From a virus, in IMG/VR virus record IMGVR_UViG_3300031951_000311, positions 1-45,644 of that record: a stretch of DNA of 45,644 nt. The stretch is one strand, 5' to 3'. Shown one piece after another: positions 6,451 to 12,687 of the stretch. The position numbers and the translations under genes were made by a program. The first letter of the stretch is position 1. Every line of letters starts with the position of its first letter. The notes beneath the pieces are model-generated. The model searched no databases. It saw nothing but the letters and a program-made list of their open reading frames with translations, and had not been told where the DNA came from.

Positions 6451-6477
6451 CAATTGACTCCTTGTTGCGATGTGCAG

Positions 6478-6506
6478 ACTGTAGCGAGCTTTTAGCGCAC
6501 GCGAAT
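6478..6506 (-). promoter_or_regulatory. Putative leftward promoter of the Tad2-like gene
   Basis: On the minus strand: -10 TACAGT (6483-6478), 17-bp spacer, weak -35 ATTCGC (6506-6501). The predicted start leaves a leader of about 20 nt with AAGGAG before ATG 6450. The spacer and -10 carry TAGC half-sites 11 bp apart (6482 and 6493), closely matching the promoter region at 8995-9023. Confidence 0.45.
6482..6496. promoter_or_regulatory. Putative operator, class A (TAGC direct repeat)
   Basis: TAGCGAGCTTTTAGC: two TAGC half-sites whose starts are 11 bp apart, one helical turn. The same arrangement is at 8999-9013 (TAGCGACCTTTTAGC) and, less conserved, at 6829-6843. It overlaps the promoter spacer, so binding would block transcription. 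Confidence 0.45.
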
Positions 6507-6517
6507 AGGTGCAAACC

Positions 6518-6763
6518 CTAGGTCGGCGAAACGATTTCTTCGAGCGTGAGCTTCGGGATTCGGCCGGTCGTCTTGATGTGCATTTCACGGCTGGCCTTGA
6601 CGAGCGCAGACGCGAGACGGCCACCGGCAGTGCGGTCGCCTGCTGCAAGCTGGTAGAGGTAGCCCCGGCTCGTTCCGGCGAGCTTCGCCATCTCGTGCTG
6701 CTCGGGAACGGTGCAGCAGCGCAGGGCGTGCAGCAAAGGGGTGGCTTGTTTGTCGGTTCGCAT
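6518..6763 (-). CDS. Cro-like HTH regulator, 81 aa
   Basis: Residues 21-42 (EQHEMAKLAGTSRGYLYQLA) form a lambda-repressor-like helix-turn-helix, and the protein is too short for a peptidase domain, as in Cro proteins. It diverges from the CI-like gene at 6870, so the pair forms a lysis-lysogeny switch. It is the first gene of the leftward early transcript. ATG 6763 lies so close to the promoter candidate (-10 at 6771-6776) that the mRNA may be leaderless; no Shine-Dalgarno is seen. Calling it Cro rather than CI rests on size and operon position. Confidence 0.7.
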   Translation of the reverse strand: MRTDKQATPLLHALRCCTVPEQHEMAKLAGTSRGYLYQLAAGDRTAGGRLASALVKASREMHIKTTGRIPKLTLEEIVSPT

Positions 6764-6770
6764 GGGCGCG

Positions 6771-6799
6771 AGTATCGCGATTGCGAAACAAGGTGTCTA
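6771..6799 (-). promoter_or_regulatory. Putative leftward early promoter of the Cro-like gene
   Basis: On the minus strand: -35 TAGACA (6799-6794), 17-bp spacer, -10 GATACT (6776-6771). Transcription would begin within one or two bases of ATG 6763, giving a leaderless message like lambda cI from PRM. The class B dyad 6775-6786 overlaps the -10. Confidence 0.5.
6775..6786. promoter_or_regulatory. Putative operator, class B dyad
   Basis: TCGCGATTGCGA, an inverted repeat TCGC-N4-GCGA overlapping the -10 and spacer of the 6771-6799 promoter. The same pattern is at 2026-2037, with a one-mismatch copy at 9063-9074. Confidence 0.5.
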
Positions 6800-6810
6800 G
6801 AGCGCGACGC

Positions 6811-6839
6811 TTGACAAGCCCTGGAACTTAGCGTACTTA
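6811..6839 (+). promoter_or_regulatory. Putative promoter of the CI-like repressor gene
   Basis: A perfect -35 TTGACA (6811-6816) is followed after 17 bp by TACTTA (6834-6839), a poor -10. The class A half-sites (6829 and 6840) overlap the -10, which fits autoregulation. Confidence 0.45.
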
Positions 6840-6845
6840 TAGCGA
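6828..6845. promoter_or_regulatory. Putative operator, class A (TAGC direct repeat)
   Basis: TTAGCGTACTTATAGCGA contains TAGC at 6829 and at 6840, 11 bp apart, and the hexamer TAGCGA at 6840-6845. TAGCGA also appears at 6482, 8999 and 20829. Confidence 0.45.
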
Positions 6846-6869
6846 ACACCAACCGACCCGGGCAGCAAA

Positions 6870-7316
6870 GTGAGCAAGGTCAGCGACATTCGCAGAGCAA
6901 ACATCCGGCAACTCATCGCCGAGCGCGGTGGGTTGACATCTCTCAGCAACAGCATGGGGTACAAAAACCCGAGCTTCCTGAGCCAGATGACCGGCCCCAG
7001 ACCGAGCCGCGAGATCACGGAGAAGACGGCCCGCAGGATCGAGGAAAAGTTGAGCCTTGCCCCAGGCACCCTCGACCGCCAGAAAAGCGCCTACGCGCCG
7101 ATCCAAGCCACGCCAGCGGCATCGCCTGAGCACGAGGCGGCCGTGGCGATGGTGGCCGACGTGATCCGGTTCGTGGGGAAGGTCTGCGCGGACGAGGGGC
7201 TGAACCTCGGCCCGGCCAAGTTCGCCGAGATCGTCGCGATTGCGTTCGGTGACGCGGCCGAGCGCGGGGAGCCTCGGCGGGAGCACGTCACGCAGCTAGT
7301 GCGGTTGCTGAAGTGA
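6870..7316 (+). CDS. CI-like HTH repressor, 148 aa
   Basis: Residues 10-62 form a lambda-repressor-type HTH (LIAERGGLTSLSNSMGYKN with FLSQMTGPRPSREI), followed by the conserved TEKTARRIEEKLSL helix. The C-terminal 60 residues (AVAMVADVIRFVGKVCADEG onward) are helical and probably oligomerise. There is no LexA/CI peptidase domain, so induction by RecA-driven self-cleavage is unlikely. GTG 6870 is the start, with only a weak ribosome site. It is divergent from the Cro-like gene and the only plus-strand gene between two leftward operons; its stop is 4 bp from the convergent gene at 7321, with no terminator between. Role as maintenance repressor is inferred from position. Confidence 0.75.
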   Translation: MSKVSDIRRANIRQLIAERGGLTSLSNSMGYKNPSFLSQMTGPRPSREITEKTARRIEEKLSLAPGTLDRQKSAYAPIQATPAASPEHEAAVAMVADVIRFVGKVCADEGLNLGPAKFAEIVAIAFGDAAERGEPRREHVTQLVRLLK

Positions 7317-7320
7317 GCGC

Positions 7321-7665
7321 TCAGACCAACCCCTTCGCAGCCCGCCAACCCCACCACGCGGCGTTGAACATCAAGACCCCGTACTCACCGTTGGGCTGCT
7401 TCCAGAACAACGCCTCGGGCGAGCCGTCACCATCGCCTTTCGCCAGCAAGCCCGCGACTTTCATCGTCTGGTAGCGGGCATAAGCCGCTTGCTCGAAGGC
7501 TCGGCGCTCGTTGTACTCGCGGGCTTCTAGCAATTGGGCTGAAGCCGTCGCAGAACGCAGAGGCGCTCCGTCCTCGTGAATCAGGATTCCCTCGGGGTCA
7601 CTGGCGATGTCGCTCGGGTGGCGCGGCGTACCGGTGTAGGGGTTGAACATCACGGTTTTGCTCAT
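7321..7665 (-). CDS. 114-aa hypothetical phage protein
   Basis: Begins MSKTVMFNPYTGTPRHPSDI and includes SDPEGILIHEDGAPL, a combination common in small proteins of phages infecting beta- and gamma-proteobacteria. The C-terminal NGEYGVLMFNAAWWGWRA is aromatic. A helix from about residue 40 to 75 is likely. ATG 7665 overlaps the upstream stop (ATGA). It is the last gene of the 8955-7321 leftward operon and converges on the repressor. Function unknown. Confidence 0.65.
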   Translation of the reverse strand: MSKTVMFNPYTGTPRHPSDIASDPEGILIHEDGAPLRSATASAQLLEAREYNERRAFEQAAYARYQTMKVAGLLAKGDGDGSPEALFWKQPNGEYGVLMFNAAWWGWRAAKGLV

Positions 7666-8000
7666 GCCACACCCCCCTTCCGCGAAGCCCGCAGATCACG
7701 CATGCGCTGGGCCGGCGTCACCGACTGACCGTTGCGCTCAATGTCCACGCCATCGCCCCAGCGGTAGACCGGCGTGAACGGCCGGCCGCGCGAGTCGTTC
7801 GCCCAACCTTCGATGTAGATGTTCGGCGACACCTTGGTCATGCGGCGCATCTGCCGGCGCCAGTGCGCCACGGCACCAGCACCCAGGCCGACAGCCTCGG
7901 CCAATGCCTCGTCGGTGTAGCCACGCTCAGTCAGCAACAGCATCATCTGCGCGACGTGCAGACCGCTACAGCGGCGGCGGGTTTGGATGACGCGGGTCAT
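7662..8000 (-). CDS. Winged HTH DNA-binding protein, 112 aa
   Basis: Residues about 14-50 (HVAQMMLLLTERGYTDEALA, then EAVGLGAGAVAHWRRQM) form a winged-helix HTH. It is followed by a wing-like segment, NIYIEGWANDSRGRPFTPVY, and a basic tail (QRMRDLRASRKGG). This layout (HTH, then xYIxxWxxDxRGRxxxPVYxxG) is a recurrent small family in phages of Burkholderiales. ATG 8000 overlaps the preceding stop. Likely a DNA-binding accessory or regulatory protein; target unknown. Confidence 0.7.
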   Translation of the reverse strand: MTRVIQTRRRCSGLHVAQMMLLLTERGYTDEALAEAVGLGAGAVAHWRRQMRRMTKVSPNIYIEGWANDSRGRPFTPVYRWGDGVDIERNGQSVTPAQRMRDLRASRKGGVA

Positions 8001-8191
8001 GCGACCTCCGGCTGCTCGCCGACAACGAACCGCTGAAGGCGCGCGATGCAATCCTTGTGGTACTGCACCGTGTTGCGCGCCGCGTCTTCCTGTTGCTGGG
8101 CGTCCAGCAGTGCGCGCATGTGGTCGTCGAGGCTCTGCTGGGCGATCACGTGGGCGCTGGGCTTTTCGAGAAGTTTCTTGATGTAGTTCAT
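7997..8191 (-). CDS. 64-aa coiled-coil hypothetical protein
   Basis: Almost entirely helical, with a heptad-like stretch from residue 18 to 54 (QQSLDDHMRALLDAQQQEDA; VQYHKDCIARLQRF). It begins MNYIKKLLEKPSAH at ATG 8191, downstream of an A-rich GAAAG site. Its stop overlaps the next ATG by 4 nt. Nothing indicates a specific function. Confidence 0.6.
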   Translation of the reverse strand: MNYIKKLLEKPSAHVIAQQSLDDHMRALLDAQQQEDAARNTVQYHKDCIARLQRFVVGEQPEVA

Positions 8192-8200
8192 GGTTTTCTT

Positions 8201-8425
8201 TCAGAGTGGGTAGAGTCGTTCAAGGTCTGCAACAGACAGTTCGGCCATCGCCTCGCTCTCGGGCACACCGGCTCGCAACATGCGGTAGTAGTCGCGCCGG
8301 CCGGGATTCGAGTGGTCGCACGCCCCACCCCCGCGCCGATGCGGGAACCAGTACCCGCCGCAGTCGCAGCGGAGCCGGGTGTTGCGCCAGCGTTCGAGGT
8401 GGCGGGGTGTGCGGTAGCGGGTCAT
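8201..8425 (-). CDS. 74-aa zinc-binding hypothetical protein
   Basis: The motif CDCGGYWFPHRRGGGACDHS supplies two cysteines, a histidine and a further Cys/His pair, a likely zinc site found in many small phage proteins. The flanks are basic (RYRTPRHLERWRNTR), and the C-terminus (AMAELSVADLERLYPL) is helical. Its ATG at 8425 overlaps the preceding stop by 4 nt. Probably nucleic-acid binding; no pathway can be assigned. Confidence 0.65.
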   Translation of the reverse strand: MTRYRTPRHLERWRNTRLRCDCGGYWFPHRRGGGACDHSNPGRRDYYRMLRAGVPESEAMAELSVADLERLYPL

Positions 8426-8955
8426 TTCTTCTTCTTGCCCTTCGGCCAGCCCGCCTGCACGAACTCGGCGACCACGTTCGCCAGTACAGGCACCGTGCGG
8501 TCAACGGGTGGCAACGCTTCAGGCAGGTACTTGGCGAACTCGGGCAGCGCTTCGGCGAGTTGCTTGCGGGTGGTGAAGCCGTACGCGGTGGCGCGGATCG
8601 TGGATCGGAGTTTGGCGCGCTTCTCGTCGCTGGCGATGACCGCATCGCACAGAGCATCGACCCGAGCTTGGTCTTTGGGTGACAACTGCAATGCGGCATA
8701 GCGGTTGTCAGCAGGGTAAGCCACGCCGTCGAAGCAGGACTGTCGCTTGTGCCGGAACGAGTGGGTGTTGGTCTGAATCCAAACCCGATCTGCGCTTTCG
8801 ACCCAGAGCTTGCGCACCGCAGCGGGTGTTTTAGCAAGCGCAGCGTCGAGAACGATCTTGTGCGCTTCGATCTGCATGGTCGCCTTGTCGTCTTGCGGAA
8901 CGTCGTTCATCACGGCGCTGACGAATGCGTCGCGGATTTCATTGGTGAGTCTCAC
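8422..8955 (-). CDS. 177-aa protein, possibly Nmad5-like
   Basis: The N-terminus MRLTNEIRDAFVSAVMNDVP, the predicted helical first half, and a short beta segment followed by a C-terminal helical region and basic tail (WPKGKKKK) recall the Nmad5 group (putative nucleotide-modification-associated domain 5). The resemblance is from memory and weak, so the name is tentative. It is the first gene of the leftward 8955-7321 operon, and its promoter candidate (8995-9023) carries the class A operator motif. It faces the replication operon across a 177-bp divergent region. Confidence 0.55.
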   Translation of the reverse strand: MRLTNEIRDAFVSAVMNDVPQDDKATMQIEAHKIVLDAALAKTPAAVRKLWVESADRVWIQTNTHSFRHKRQSCFDGVAYPADNRYAALQLSPKDQARVDALCDAVIASDEKRAKLRSTIRATAYGFTTRKQLAEALPEFAKYLPEALPPVDRTVPVLANVVAEFVQAGWPKGKKKK

Positions 8956-8994
8956 TGGCGTCTTTCAGGTTGCTTGTCGGAAGTGACGGAACGG

Positions 8995-9023
8995 ACTCTA
9001 GCGACCTTTTAGCAAACGAGCAA
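8995..9023 (-). promoter_or_regulatory. Putative leftward promoter of the 8955-7321 operon
   Basis: On the minus strand: -35 TTGCTC (9023-9018), 17-bp spacer, -10 TAGAGT (9000-8995). Leader of about 32 nt to ATG 8955. Class A half-sites fill the spacer and overlap the -10. Confidence 0.5.
8999..9013. promoter_or_regulatory. Putative operator, class A (TAGC direct repeat)
   Basis: TAGCGACCTTTTAGC: TAGC half-sites 11 bp apart, differing from the copy at 6482-6496 at one position. The two are in equivalent positions relative to their promoters. Confidence 0.45.
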
Positions 9024-9062
9024 CCCCCGAGCAAACCCTGATAAAAAACTCGTGTCGTTGTA

Positions 9063-9074
9063 TTGCATTTGCGA
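9063..9074. promoter_or_regulatory. Class B operator candidate at the replication promoter
   Basis: TTGCATTTGCGA differs from TCGC-N4-GCGA at a single position and covers the -35 of the 9063-9091 promoter. The flanking TTGCGACATTAC is identical to the primase-operon site (minus strand, 2034-2023). Confidence 0.45.
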
Positions 9075-9091
9075 CATTACGTGGCTACAGT
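9063..9091 (+). promoter_or_regulatory. Putative rightward early promoter of the replication operon
   Basis: -35 TTGCAT (9063-9068), 17-bp spacer, -10 TACAGT (9086-9091), upstream of a leader with GGAG at 9121-9124 and ATG 9133. The near-perfect class B dyad TTGCATTTGCGA (9063-9074) covers the -35. Confidence 0.55.
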
Positions 9092-9132
9092 GCGCTTCGC
9101 TCAATCACTTTTTCAACCACGGAGCCAATGAC

Positions 9133-9837
9133 ATGAGCCTCGAACAAACCCTCGACACCACCAACGTCCTTCTCTCGCGACTTATCACGATCTTGCAGAC
9201 CGGCCTGAGCGCCCCTGCCGAGATCGGTGCCCCCGCAGATACCACCCACGCAGAGACCACCCCCAAGCGCACCACCACCCGCGCCAAGAAGGAAGTCGCT
9301 GCCGGCACGATCTACTGGCTGATCCCGAGCATGGACAGCGCGTTTGCGCAAGAGCCGGGCATGGCTGCACCCACGGCAACCGATGCCGTCAAGGTCACGC
9401 AGCAGGAGTACGAAGCAAAAAAAGCGGAGATCAGCCAGCGAGTCGATGCGGTGCTGGCGGCCCAAACGAAGAAGGCATCTGCCCCGACCGAGGTGTCCGC
9501 TGCACCTTCCTCGCCTACTGCCGAGGTGGCGGCGGACGCTGCGCCTACCAGCACGGCCGCGAGCGCGGGCACCGCTGCACAGTCTGCGGAGACCGCACAG
9601 CCGGCCTCGACTGCTGCTGAAGTCAAGTACGCCGATGTGTTCGCCAAGTTCAAGGAACTGAGCGGCGCTGAAGGCCACGGCCGCGAGAGCGTCATGAAGG
9701 TGCTCAAGCAGTTCCTCCCGAACGAAGCCGCGCCGACCGTGAGCAAGACCGAAGCCCTCGGCCGCAACGCTGAGATCGTGGCAGTCATCGACGCCCTGCT
9801 GAAGCCAGCAGCCGCCGAGTTCGATCCGCTGGCCTAA
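9133..9837 (+). CDS. First gene of replication operon, 234 aa, Ala/Thr-rich linker protein
   Basis: Three parts: a helical N-terminus (MSLEQTLDTTNVLLSRLITI), a long low-complexity Ala/Pro/Thr region (residues about 105-170), and a folded C-terminus (YADVFAKFKELSGAEGHGRE, then VMKVLKQFLPN). Between residues 55 and 75 lies TIYWLIPSMDSAFAQEPG, a possible structured insert. ATG 9133 has GGAG eight nt upstream; no in-frame upstream start is as good. In related phages a protein of this general type precedes the DUF2800 gene. Its role is not known; it may be an accessory single-strand-binding or recombination partner, but this is inference from position. Confidence 0.7.
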   Translation: MSLEQTLDTTNVLLSRLITILQTGLSAPAEIGAPADTTHAETTPKRTTTRAKKEVAAGTIYWLIPSMDSAFAQEPGMAAPTATDAVKVTQQEYEAKKAEISQRVDAVLAAQTKKASAPTEVSAAPSSPTAEVAADAAPTSTAASAGTAAQSAETAQPASTAAEVKYADVFAKFKELSGAEGHGRESVMKVLKQFLPNEAAPTVSKTEALGRNAEIVAVIDALLKPAAAEFDPLA

Positions 9838-9841
9838 GCAG

Positions 9842-11215
9842 ATGGGCGTTTATCACGCTTCGCTCGGCCCTTCTGGCGCCCCGTATTGGTCGGTTTGCAC
9901 CGCCAAGCCCGGGGCCGAGAAGGGACGACCGAACACCTCAAACGACGCAAGCCGCAACGGCACATGCGGGCACCAGATCGGGGAGGACTGCCTGCGGCAG
10001 TACCTCGCCGGCTTGGAGTTCGACACCGATCATTTCGTCGGCCGGAAGATGGCTTTCTTCGCAGACGGTAGCTCGGACTGGCTCGACAAGTTCCCTGCTG
10101 GCGTCGCACCGACGCACACGCTCGACGTTGACCAAGCCCTCGCCGATGCCGCGAACGCCTATGCGCGCCATGTGATCCAGATTCACAAGACCGTTGGGGG
10201 CGAACTGCTGATTGAGCAGCGTGTCAGCATCGGTTGGATCACGGGTGAGGAAGGTGCGACGGGCAGCAGCGACGCAATCATCATCGCGCCGGACGGCACG
10301 ATCTATGTGATCGACGCGAAGTTCGGTCGCGGGAAGGTCTACGCCTACGACATCATCCAGCAGGAGCAGATCGACCCGATCACGGAGGAAGTCACCCCTC
10401 CAGTGCGGCGCATCAACTTGCAGTTGGGGATGTATGCACTTGGCGCGTGGCACGAGCACTCGGCGTTCCACGACATCAAGCGGGTCGTCGCTGTCATCGT
10501 GCAGCCGTTCCTGAACAGCGTGTCGCAGTACGAGTGCTCGGTCGAAGAACTGCTCGACCTGGGTAAGTGGTTGAGTGAGCGGGCCGAAGAAACCCGCTCG
10601 AACCCAACCTTCGTGCCCAACAACAAGAACTGCTTCTTCTGTCGCGCTCGCTTCGACTGCCATGCCCGCAACGCCGATGTGCTGAAGACCGCACTCGACG
10701 GCTTCGATGACGTTGACTCCTTCGCTGCTGCCAAGACCGTGCCCATCTTCTTGCCGAACCTCGGGCAGTTGTGGGGCAAGGTCGATCAGATTGCGCAGTG
10801 GTGCAAAGACATCGAGACCAAGGTGCAGGCCGAACTCGAAGCCGGCAACGTGGTCATCGGCCCAGACGGCGGCCCGCTGAAGCTGGTCGAAGGTCGCAAG
10901 CCCCACAAGGCGTGGAGCGACGAGCAGGCCGCGATGGAAATGATGAGCACGTTCCGCCTGAAAGAACTCATGTGGAACAAGAAGCTCATCACACCGGCCC
11001 AGGCCGAGAAGCTGGCGCCCAAGAAGCCCGGCAAGAAGCCTGAGACCGAACCGAAGACACCCATTGGCAAGACGCAATGGAAACGACTCTCTGCGCTGGT
11101 CACGCAGGGCCGTGGCAACCCAACAGTTGCCGCAGCAAACGACCCGCGTCCTGCGTTGCTCAACAACGCGCAGGACATGCCCGAAGTACCCGACGACAAC
11201 TCTGACCTTTTCTAA
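9842..11215 (+). CDS. DUF2800 protein, Cas4-like PD-(D/E)XK nuclease
   Basis: A 457-aa protein of the DUF2800 family, related to RecB/Cas4-type nucleases. Key residues: the GSSDAI strand (D near 144) and VIDAKFGRG (D158-A-K160) give the PD-(D/E)XK core, with QRVSI upstream. Four cysteines, WSVC (C19) and NCFFCRARFDC (about 263-272), fit the Fe-S cluster that closes this fold in Cas4-like enzymes. The C-terminus is basic (KKPGKKPE). It sits directly before the DUF2815 ssDNA-binding gene, its usual partner in phages, so the pair probably processes DNA ends during replication or recombination. Start ATG 9842 follows the previous stop by 4 nt. Confidence 0.85.
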   Translation: MGVYHASLGPSGAPYWSVCTAKPGAEKGRPNTSNDASRNGTCGHQIGEDCLRQYLAGLEFDTDHFVGRKMAFFADGSSDWLDKFPAGVAPTHTLDVDQALADAANAYARHVIQIHKTVGGELLIEQRVSIGWITGEEGATGSSDAIIIAPDGTIYVIDAKFGRGKVYAYDIIQQEQIDPITEEVTPPVRRINLQLGMYALGAWHEHSAFHDIKRVVAVIVQPFLNSVSQYECSVEELLDLGKWLSERAEETRSNPTFVPNNKNCFFCRARFDCHARNADVLKTALDGFDDVDSFAAAKTVPIFLPNLGQLWGKVDQIAQWCKDIETKVQAELEAGNVVIGPDGGPLKLVEGRKPHKAWSDEQAAMEMMSTFRLKELMWNKKLITPAQAEKLAPKKPGKKPETEPKTPIGKTQWKRLSALVTQGRGNPTVAAANDPRPALLNNAQDMPEVPDDNSDLF

Positions 11216-11229
11216 CCTCGAAAGAAGCT

Positions 11230-11832
11230 ATGCCGCAAGTCATTCTCAAGAACGTCCGCCTCTCATACCCAGACCTGTTCAAGCCGGGCAAGCCCATGAA
11301 CGAGGGTGACGCACCGAAGTACGGTGGTCAGTTCATCTTCGCCGCCGACAGCGATGCCGCCAAGGTCGCCAAGGAAGCCCTCACCGCCGCCGCCAAAGAA
11401 GTGTTCGGCGAGAACTGGCAAGCCATCGTCAAAAGCATGGAGAAGTCGAAGAAGTGCCTGCGCACTGGCGACGACAACCTCACCAAAGACGGCGCGATTC
11501 GCGACGGCTACGGCGGCATGCTGTACCTCGTGGCGCGCAACAAGGTCAAGCCTCTACTGATCGCCGGCAAGAAGGATTCGTCGGGTCAATTCCCTGTGCT
11601 GACAGAGGAAAGCGGCAAGCCTTATGGCGGCTGCTACGTGAACGTCAAGGTGGACATCAAGGCCATGAAGGCGAAGGAGAAAATCCCGAACCAGATTTAC
11701 GCCACCTTGCAGACCGTGCAGTTCGTTGCCGATGGTGAGTCGTTCGGCGCCGCGCCGGGCACCGCTGAAGGCTTCGATGAAGTCGAAGGTGCTGACGACA
11801 ACAGCAGCAGCAGCGAAGACCCGTTCGCCTGA
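11230..11832 (+). CDS. DUF2815 ssDNA-binding protein
   Basis: A 200-aa protein with the DUF2815 pattern: the N-terminal strand ILKNVRLSYPDLFKP, GGQFIF, a central LRTGDDNLTKDG and a YGGCYVNVKVDI strand, an OB-fold-like arrangement. The C-terminus is Ser/Asp/Glu-rich and ends SSEDPFA, reminiscent of the acidic tip by which SSB recruits partner enzymes. The family is known as phage single-strand-binding protein, usually beside DUF2800. AAAGAAG precedes ATG 11230. It probably coats replication intermediates made by the polymerase and helicase encoded downstream. Confidence 0.85.
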   Translation: MPQVILKNVRLSYPDLFKPGKPMNEGDAPKYGGQFIFAADSDAAKVAKEALTAAAKEVFGENWQAIVKSMEKSKKCLRTGDDNLTKDGAIRDGYGGMLYLVARNKVKPLLIAGKKDSSGQFPVLTEESGKPYGGCYVNVKVDIKAMKAKEKIPNQIYATLQTVQFVADGESFGAAPGTAEGFDEVEGADDNSSSSEDPFA

Positions 11833-11904
11833 ACTTAGGGTAAGCACCGAGACGTTCTGATGGCGTCTCGGTCAACAATCACAACCTCGATAGGAAACAG
11901 AAAC

Positions 11905-12183
11905 ATGACACGCATTTACGACAACATCCCCGTGCCCGCCACCCGCGCCGGCCGCCCCAACAGCGCAACCGACTTCGGCGTCCTCGGCACCGGCCAATGC
12001 CTGTTTGTGCCCATCGCCGATGGCGTCGTCGCCGACAAGGTGCTCGACCGCGTTCGTGGTCAAGTCGCCCGCTGGCGCAAGGCCGATGAAAGCCGCAGCG
12101 GCTTCAAGTTCACCATCGCCGTTGCCGCGATTCCCGACGACCCGCTGGGTGCCCAGGGCGTCGGCGTTTGGCGCACGGCTTGA
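11905..12183 (+). CDS. 92-aa hypothetical protein of early phage operons
   Basis: Begins MTRIYDNIPVPATRAGRPNS and has a central FVPIADGVVADKVLDRVRGQ followed by a basic beta hairpin (RSGFKFTIAVAA) and GVGVWRTA. The pattern IPVPxxxRxGRPxxY/F...F(V)P...RxFxxR...VWR is a recurring small phage family of unknown role, possibly DNA-binding. ATG 11905 has AGGAAA 7-8 nt upstream; an upstream in-frame alternative start at 11860 lacks one. It lies between the ssDNA-binding gene and a structured intergenic region. Confidence 0.65.
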   Translation: MTRIYDNIPVPATRAGRPNSATDFGVLGTGQCLFVPIADGVVADKVLDRVRGQVARWRKADESRSGFKFTIAVAAIPDDPLGAQGVGVWRTA

Positions 12184-12193
12184 TCTGAGATTC

Positions 12194-12261
12194 GGGGGTT
12201 GGTGCGAAGTGCGAGCCCCAGGTACGGGCTATCGGCGAGCTGTCCGTAGCCACCAACCCCC
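12194..12261 (+). promoter_or_regulatory. Perfect 11-bp inverted repeat with inner stem, intergenic
   Basis: Arms GGGGGTTGGTG (12194-12204) and CACCAACCCCC (12251-12261) pair perfectly; an inner AGCCC/GGGCT stem lies in the 46-nt loop. No T-tract follows, so it is not a standard terminator. It ends about 12 bp before the Shine-Dalgarno TTAGGAG of the next gene and could control its translation or protect the upstream mRNA. Confidence 0.55.
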
Positions 12262-12286
12262 ACCCACAACCACTTAGGAGAACACC

Positions 12287-12472
12287 ATGAACGCAAAGAC
12301 CATCAAGAAGCCCTTCAAAGTCAACCAGAAGGTCAACTTCAAGAGCCGCACCCGTCAGGGCGTCGGCAAGATCATCGCCATTCGCTCCGGCCTGACCGGC
12401 GACTACTACGATGTGCGCTATGACGGCGACAACGTGGTGAGCGTTCGCGCTTCCCAGATTTCTCCGGCCTAA
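12287..12472 (+). CDS. 61-aa basic KOW/SH3-like protein
   Basis: A strongly basic N-terminus (MNAKTIKKPFKVNQKVNFKS) leads into short beta strands (GVGKIIAIRSGLTGDYYDV; VVSVRASQI), the look of a KOW or SH3-like barrel. TTAGGAG precedes ATG 12287 at good spacing. It is flanked by structured non-coding DNA on both sides, so its expression may be set separately. Possible RNA- or DNA-binding protein; no direct evidence for a partner. Confidence 0.6.
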   Translation: MNAKTIKKPFKVNQKVNFKSRTRQGVGKIIAIRSGLTGDYYDVRYDGDNVVSVRASQISPA

Positions 12473-12562
12473 CGGCCCGGTACGCGGGACACTCGCTACC
12501 CTCCCCCTACACCCCCACCCGGCGCGCGGAGCAAAGCGCGGTAGGAACCAAGCCCCCTAATC

Positions 12563-12601
12563 GGCCAGTCGGTGCCCGCGCAGATTCATTGCCGGCTGGC
12601 C
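12563..12601 (+). promoter_or_regulatory. Imperfect hairpin in the 215-bp gap before the polymerase gene
   Basis: GGCCAGTCGG (12563-12572) pairs with CCGGCTGGCC (12592-12601) with a single G-T pair, loop 19 nt. The gap 12473-12687 holds no plausible reading frame. It is not followed by a T-tract. It may structure the leader of the polymerase message. Confidence 0.45.
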
Positions 12602-12687
12602 TAGAACGCAGTGCGAGTGTCGCAAGCACATTGCTGTGATTTTGGGGAACCGGGTGGGACTTAACTTCTAACTGATCGAATCTTCTT

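Noticed and set aside
9938-11077. 379-codon minus-strand frame opposite the DUF2800 gene
   Set aside because: No ribosome site or domain; the plus-strand gene has catalytic motifs and the operon context.
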